DNA of 64,000 nucleotides, taken from positions 11,099-75,098 of the forward strand of contig MU006089.1 of NCBI GenBank assembly GCA_010093705.1, in the 5' to 3' direction. Shown in pieces: positions 60,677-64,000 of this stretch. The position numbers and the translations under genes are program-made. Source of the stretch: Patellaria atrata CBS 101060. Lineage: Eukaryota; Ascomycota; Dothideomycetes; Patellariales; Patellariaceae. Under the pieces are notes generated by a model. It was not told the origin of the DNA, did not search any database, and saw only the letters and a list, made by a program, of their open reading frames with translations. Each line of letters starts with the position of its first letter. Positions within the stretch are counted from its first letter, which is position 1.

Positions 60677-62294
60677 ATACCAATCCAACGAGACCTATGA
60701 TTGCCGATGATGGTTTACGACCGGATGTCAGGGGTACATGAACCGGAACATTGGAACAGTATTTGAACAAGCGGATTGGGTCATAGGGGAAGCGAGAAAG
60801 AGAACGTCATATGGACATTCTTACTAAGAAAGCCACACAAAGGACTCGAGGATAGGAATTGAGATTGAGGTCTGGGCTATAAAGTAGAGTTGATCCGATT
60901 ATGCAGATGATGAAAATGCCTCTACTCGGGAGAGTGCGTTTGGGGTTTTCCATATCTTGTTAGTCCCTGTTGAGCGTTCTTTCAGTTCCCTCTTCTAAAT
61001 GTATTGTCTAGGCAAGGTAGTATATGNNNNNNNNNNNNNNNNNNNNNNNNNNNNNNNNNNNNNNNNNNNNNNNNNNNNNNNNNNNNNNNNNNNNNNNNNN
61101 NNNNNNNNNNNNNNNNNNNNNNNNNNAAAAAAAAAAAAAAAAAAAAAAGATAAAAGAAAACGCTTTCAGGAAAATTGCACAGATGAGTTGATTTAGCGTT
61201 TATAAGAATCATGAGATATTGCTTGCTTGAATCCATCATGACTGACGTCTCTCTTTACCTACTGTATTCACATCCAGCTACCGAAGATCTGCTCCAGGGG
61301 TATATTTTTCGTGCCGAATTATCGATGCAGCTTCATCTCCACATAACAGCATAGCTGCAAGCTGCAATTTTGGACACGCTCCTACCTTAAGTAGCATGAT
61401 TCCGAAGCGGTGAATGACTTTCCAATTACTGTAGGTGTCTTGTGCTGTAGAGTTGTGTAAATTGTCCCTACGTTGACATCTATGAGACATTAAAGGACGG
61501 CATCGAGTGCATCTCTTAAGTCTTGAGAAGGTTGATTGTTGTCAGTATGTATAAAGTATTTATTTTGATAGATGAGGTGTGGTGCCTGCAGGGTGGGGAA
61601 AAGGGTTGCTGCACAACTTCATCGGCCCATTCGATTTCTTTAACTTGAGCCTCCAGGGGTGTATCACCATCCCATTAAATTTCCTGAGCCGCATGTACCT
61701 CTAGGTATAGTGAATAAGGTGGTGGAGGAGGCAGTTCTATGATATATCTAAAGGTACTGTACAATTGATTGATGGAATAAGCGAGGTATTCTAATAAGAA
61801 GACGGACTGCCGGAATCGAGTTAATATCACGTTGTTTGCGCGGAGAATTCGCTGACTCTAGAAGATTGAATCATACACCGATGTCTCTGCTAGCAAGCGA
61901 TGCCAGCAAATAGTAAACCAACGGGCTGAACTTTTGCGTTTGCGATGCATGAGATTGTCGCACGCCACCGCATTGGTGTTGTCAGCTCTGGCCTCAACGC
62001 TGAGCTGTGTACTTATCTGAGGCTACTGTACTGCGTGCGGTATGTAGGTGAGCGTAGTCTCAGTTTGTACTGTACCTGTGTCGACTCAAGTCCTTAATAA
62101 GACTTAAAGTTAGCTTTGTCTATTTTTTCTCCCTCATGACAAGTACAGTACATTGCATTGTTCCTCACCCACCCCTCTCGATTATTGCACGCCTGACTCC
62201 CACTCCAGGTGCTCGCCGCATATAAACGTCACTTCGGCCCCTACCTGAATTGGGGGGGGCGTGGTGATGGACAGAATCACACTCGTTATCGCAA
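60677..62294. other. Intergenic region with gap, POM33 / cyclin-like gene
   Basis: 1.6 kb with a 100-N gap followed by about 22 A residues. GTAC-rich elements occur at about 61755, 62025-62080 and 62145. No supportable gene. Confidence 0.55.
61027..61126. other. Assembly gap (100 N) bordered by poly(A)
   Basis: Exactly 100 N, directly followed by an A homopolymer at 61127-61148. The gap was probably caused by a long poly(A) run in the assembly. Confidence 0.99.
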
Positions 62295-63163
62295 ATGGCA
62301 CCTGGAAGGAAGTTGTCGTTTGAGTCAATCGGGGAGGAAGAGGATTACATGGCCACCTTCGTGCCTCTCTCCAGTTTGCCCACTCCGCCCTCGGCCTCAA
62401 AGCAAACGCGAGAGGAGAAGATGTCTGAAGATATAGACATGGAAGATGTCTCCATGATAGATTTAGCAGGTAAGAATGGTTTAAGCGAAGTCTACAAGTA
62501 ATATGACGTTTGACATTCCATACAGGACCCGCTACACATCTTGCCAACTTGGTCCCATCCGGAGTCTGCCCAAGTGGACCTTCACCAACGGTGATTTATA
62601 CTTATCTCACTCGCTCTGAGCTTCCTCTCCAAACGATCGCCTTGGCTTCTTGTGTTCTCGATTCTTTGAGCAGACGTTTCCCACGTAATTGGAGAGAAGC
62701 GATGACCGAAGCTTCTCAACCACCACCCGGCGCTCAAGATATTCCCTCTTTGTCTATCGCGTCCCTCAAGGATCTGTCTGGACTGACGGTTCCATTACCA
62801 AAGGCACAGCTCGTAGTTCTCGCAGCACTCTCCATAGCATCAAGCTACCTGGATGACGTTTCCTCTCCAACGGACTACTGGTGCTGGCTAGCAAGAGATA
62901 AGTTCAGTGCAAGACAGATCAATTCCACCATTCGTTGCATGCTCATAGATATCGATTACTGTCTTCACACGTTCACTCCAGATATGATCGAAGAATACAA
63001 GGCCGATATGCGCAGAGCTGGTGGTTATGTGAGCGAAAGTCTGGCTTCCGTTAGCAGCGCTGTTGCGGCAGCGACGGAGAAGTCCCAGAAATCGAATCTC
63101 TCCTTAAGCAAGAGCGTTGAAGTCAATGGGCTCTTGACGCCGTTACCAAGTCCGCCATGCTGA
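62295..63163 (+). CDS. Cyclin-like domain protein
   Basis: Two exons (62295-62469, 62526-63163) across a 56-bp intron (donor GTAAGA, acceptor TACAG) give 270 aa. The N-terminus (~60 residues) is acidic and Ser/Thr-rich (MSEDIDMEDVSMIDLAG). From residue ~75 a cyclin-box-like helical fold is visible: SPTVIYTYLTRSELPLQTIA, ASCVLDSLSRRFPRNWR, then PKAQLVVLAALSIASSYLDD, FSARQINSTIRCMLIDIDYC and LHTFTPDMIEEY. The spacing and the L-A-A-L-x-I-A-S-x-Y-L pattern fit a cyclin N-terminal domain of the fungal Pcl/G1-type or an orphan class. A kinase partner cannot be named from sequence. The start has a good A at -3. The C-terminal ~60 residues are Ser-rich. Confidence 0.78.
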
Positions 63164-64000
63164 GAATGCTAATTACAGATGGAGGACATTTTGAGATTGT
63201 GCGTCTGCTCGCTCTCTGTTAAAAGGTCTCGGGGCGCAAAAGGATTTGGGACGAAAGTGGTCGAGATTCCATTGCTTGTTAGCGCATGATACCCCATTGT
63301 CCGATTTCTACTTTATTTCCTATCTTTTCGGAATTGCACATTACGGAGGCAATGTATGGTTCTTTCCAGTGAGGACAGTCTATGACTGGTCTCTGTCTGT
63401 TTTTGGTAGATGACCAGCACGGTATGCATACATGGAGCACCATCTGCTCATATCTTCTCATTATCACGATGTGTGCTTTTCTTGTCACTAGTACTAGGCG
63501 TACAGTACATTTGTACATAGTGGTCAATTTATGTACTACATCGTCATCACTACGATTTGTGGGAGCGTACTGTACTGTACAGTGCAAAGTGACAACAAGC
63601 GAAGAAAGGCATGGCGAGGGAAGCGATAAACAAAGCCAGACGGGGCCCTGACGATCCCATTTGCTATCTCCCAAGTGCGGCGTGAATTTGACCGCCGTTA
63701 TGACGATCCTATACAGGAAAGTCAGTTCCAGCAAGTTGATAACGCGCAGGGGGGATTGTACCTAAGGTACCTCGTACTGTAAACCGTTTTTCAACGGCGG
63801 GTGACTAACAAAGACGGTTAGTGATCCTAAGCTGGAAGGTACGAGCTAGCAAAAGACTGTGTATGCGGCCAAGGGATCGTGACTGCTGTTAATGCTGTTG
63901 GGAGAGTGTAAAAGGTAAGTGCCAGGCAAATGTAATGTCATTTTCAAACCAGAAGGAGCCACCCCACCATGCCCTCTGATATCGTCCAGAACTAGGATAA
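63164..64000. other. Intergenic right end of window
   Basis: 837 bases with no supportable gene. GTAC-rich elements are dense here: GCGTACAGTACATTTGTAC near 63498, GTACTGTACTGTACAG near 63569 and TACCTCGTACTGTA near 63767. Confidence 0.6.

Overview
The window looks like nuclear DNA of a filamentous ascomycete (Pezizomycotina). The genes carry short spliceosomal introns, mostly 50-100 bp with GTRNGT donors, CTAAC-like branch sites and YAG acceptors. The protein set is also that of a mould rather than a yeast: a FlbD-type conidiation Myb factor, a GT41 O-GlcNAc transferase, an Exo70 subunit, a Cdc3/AspB-type septin and Mtc6. Moderate GC outside the first few hundred bases and long intergenic spaces would fit a Leotiomycete, but that placement is a guess. 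There are three fixed-length 100-N assembly gaps (21209, 44319, 61027).

Layout. Positions 1-371 are pure A/T with a 14-bp minisatellite. From 0.7 to 11 kb lie a mitochondrial L-2-hydroxyglutarate dehydrogenase (-), EXO70 (-), a cPLA2-type phospholipase (+) and an eight-exon phospholipase D (-): two lipases and a lipid-binding exocyst subunit side by side. From 12 to 20.4 kb are a PH-domain protein (-), an unknown coiled-coil protein (+), SEC62 (-) and ribosomal protein RPL12 (+). A three-exon O-GlcNAc transferase occupies 23.5-28.7 kb. A 12.3-kb stretch without a supportable gene (28.7-40.97 kb) precedes flbD (+). From 44 to 51.4 kb are MTC6 (+, gap in its intron), adrenodoxin reductase ARH1 (-) and a four-TM protein (+). 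Two decayed minus-strand genes lie at 51.5-54 kb; their premature stops could all come from C-to-T changes of CAA, CAG or CGA, as expected from repeat-induced point mutation (RIP). The right end holds a 2EXR/F-box-like protein, a Cdc3-type septin, a Pom33/TMEM33 protein and a cyclin-like protein (all +).

Function. Most genes are housekeeping: secretory translocation (Sec62), exocytosis (Exo70), cytokinesis (septin), nuclear pore/ER shaping (Pom33), translation (RPL12) and mitochondrial redox (L2HGDH, ARH1). flbD is the developmental regulator. There is no operon-like or biosynthetic cluster. I joined exons by hand, and every spliced model reported as a CDS keeps frame across all its junctions. 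The least expected items are the RIP-like gene graveyard, the very long region in front of flbD, a recurrent GTAC-rich palindromic motif in intergenic DNA, and two genes whose first coding exon is only 4 nt.
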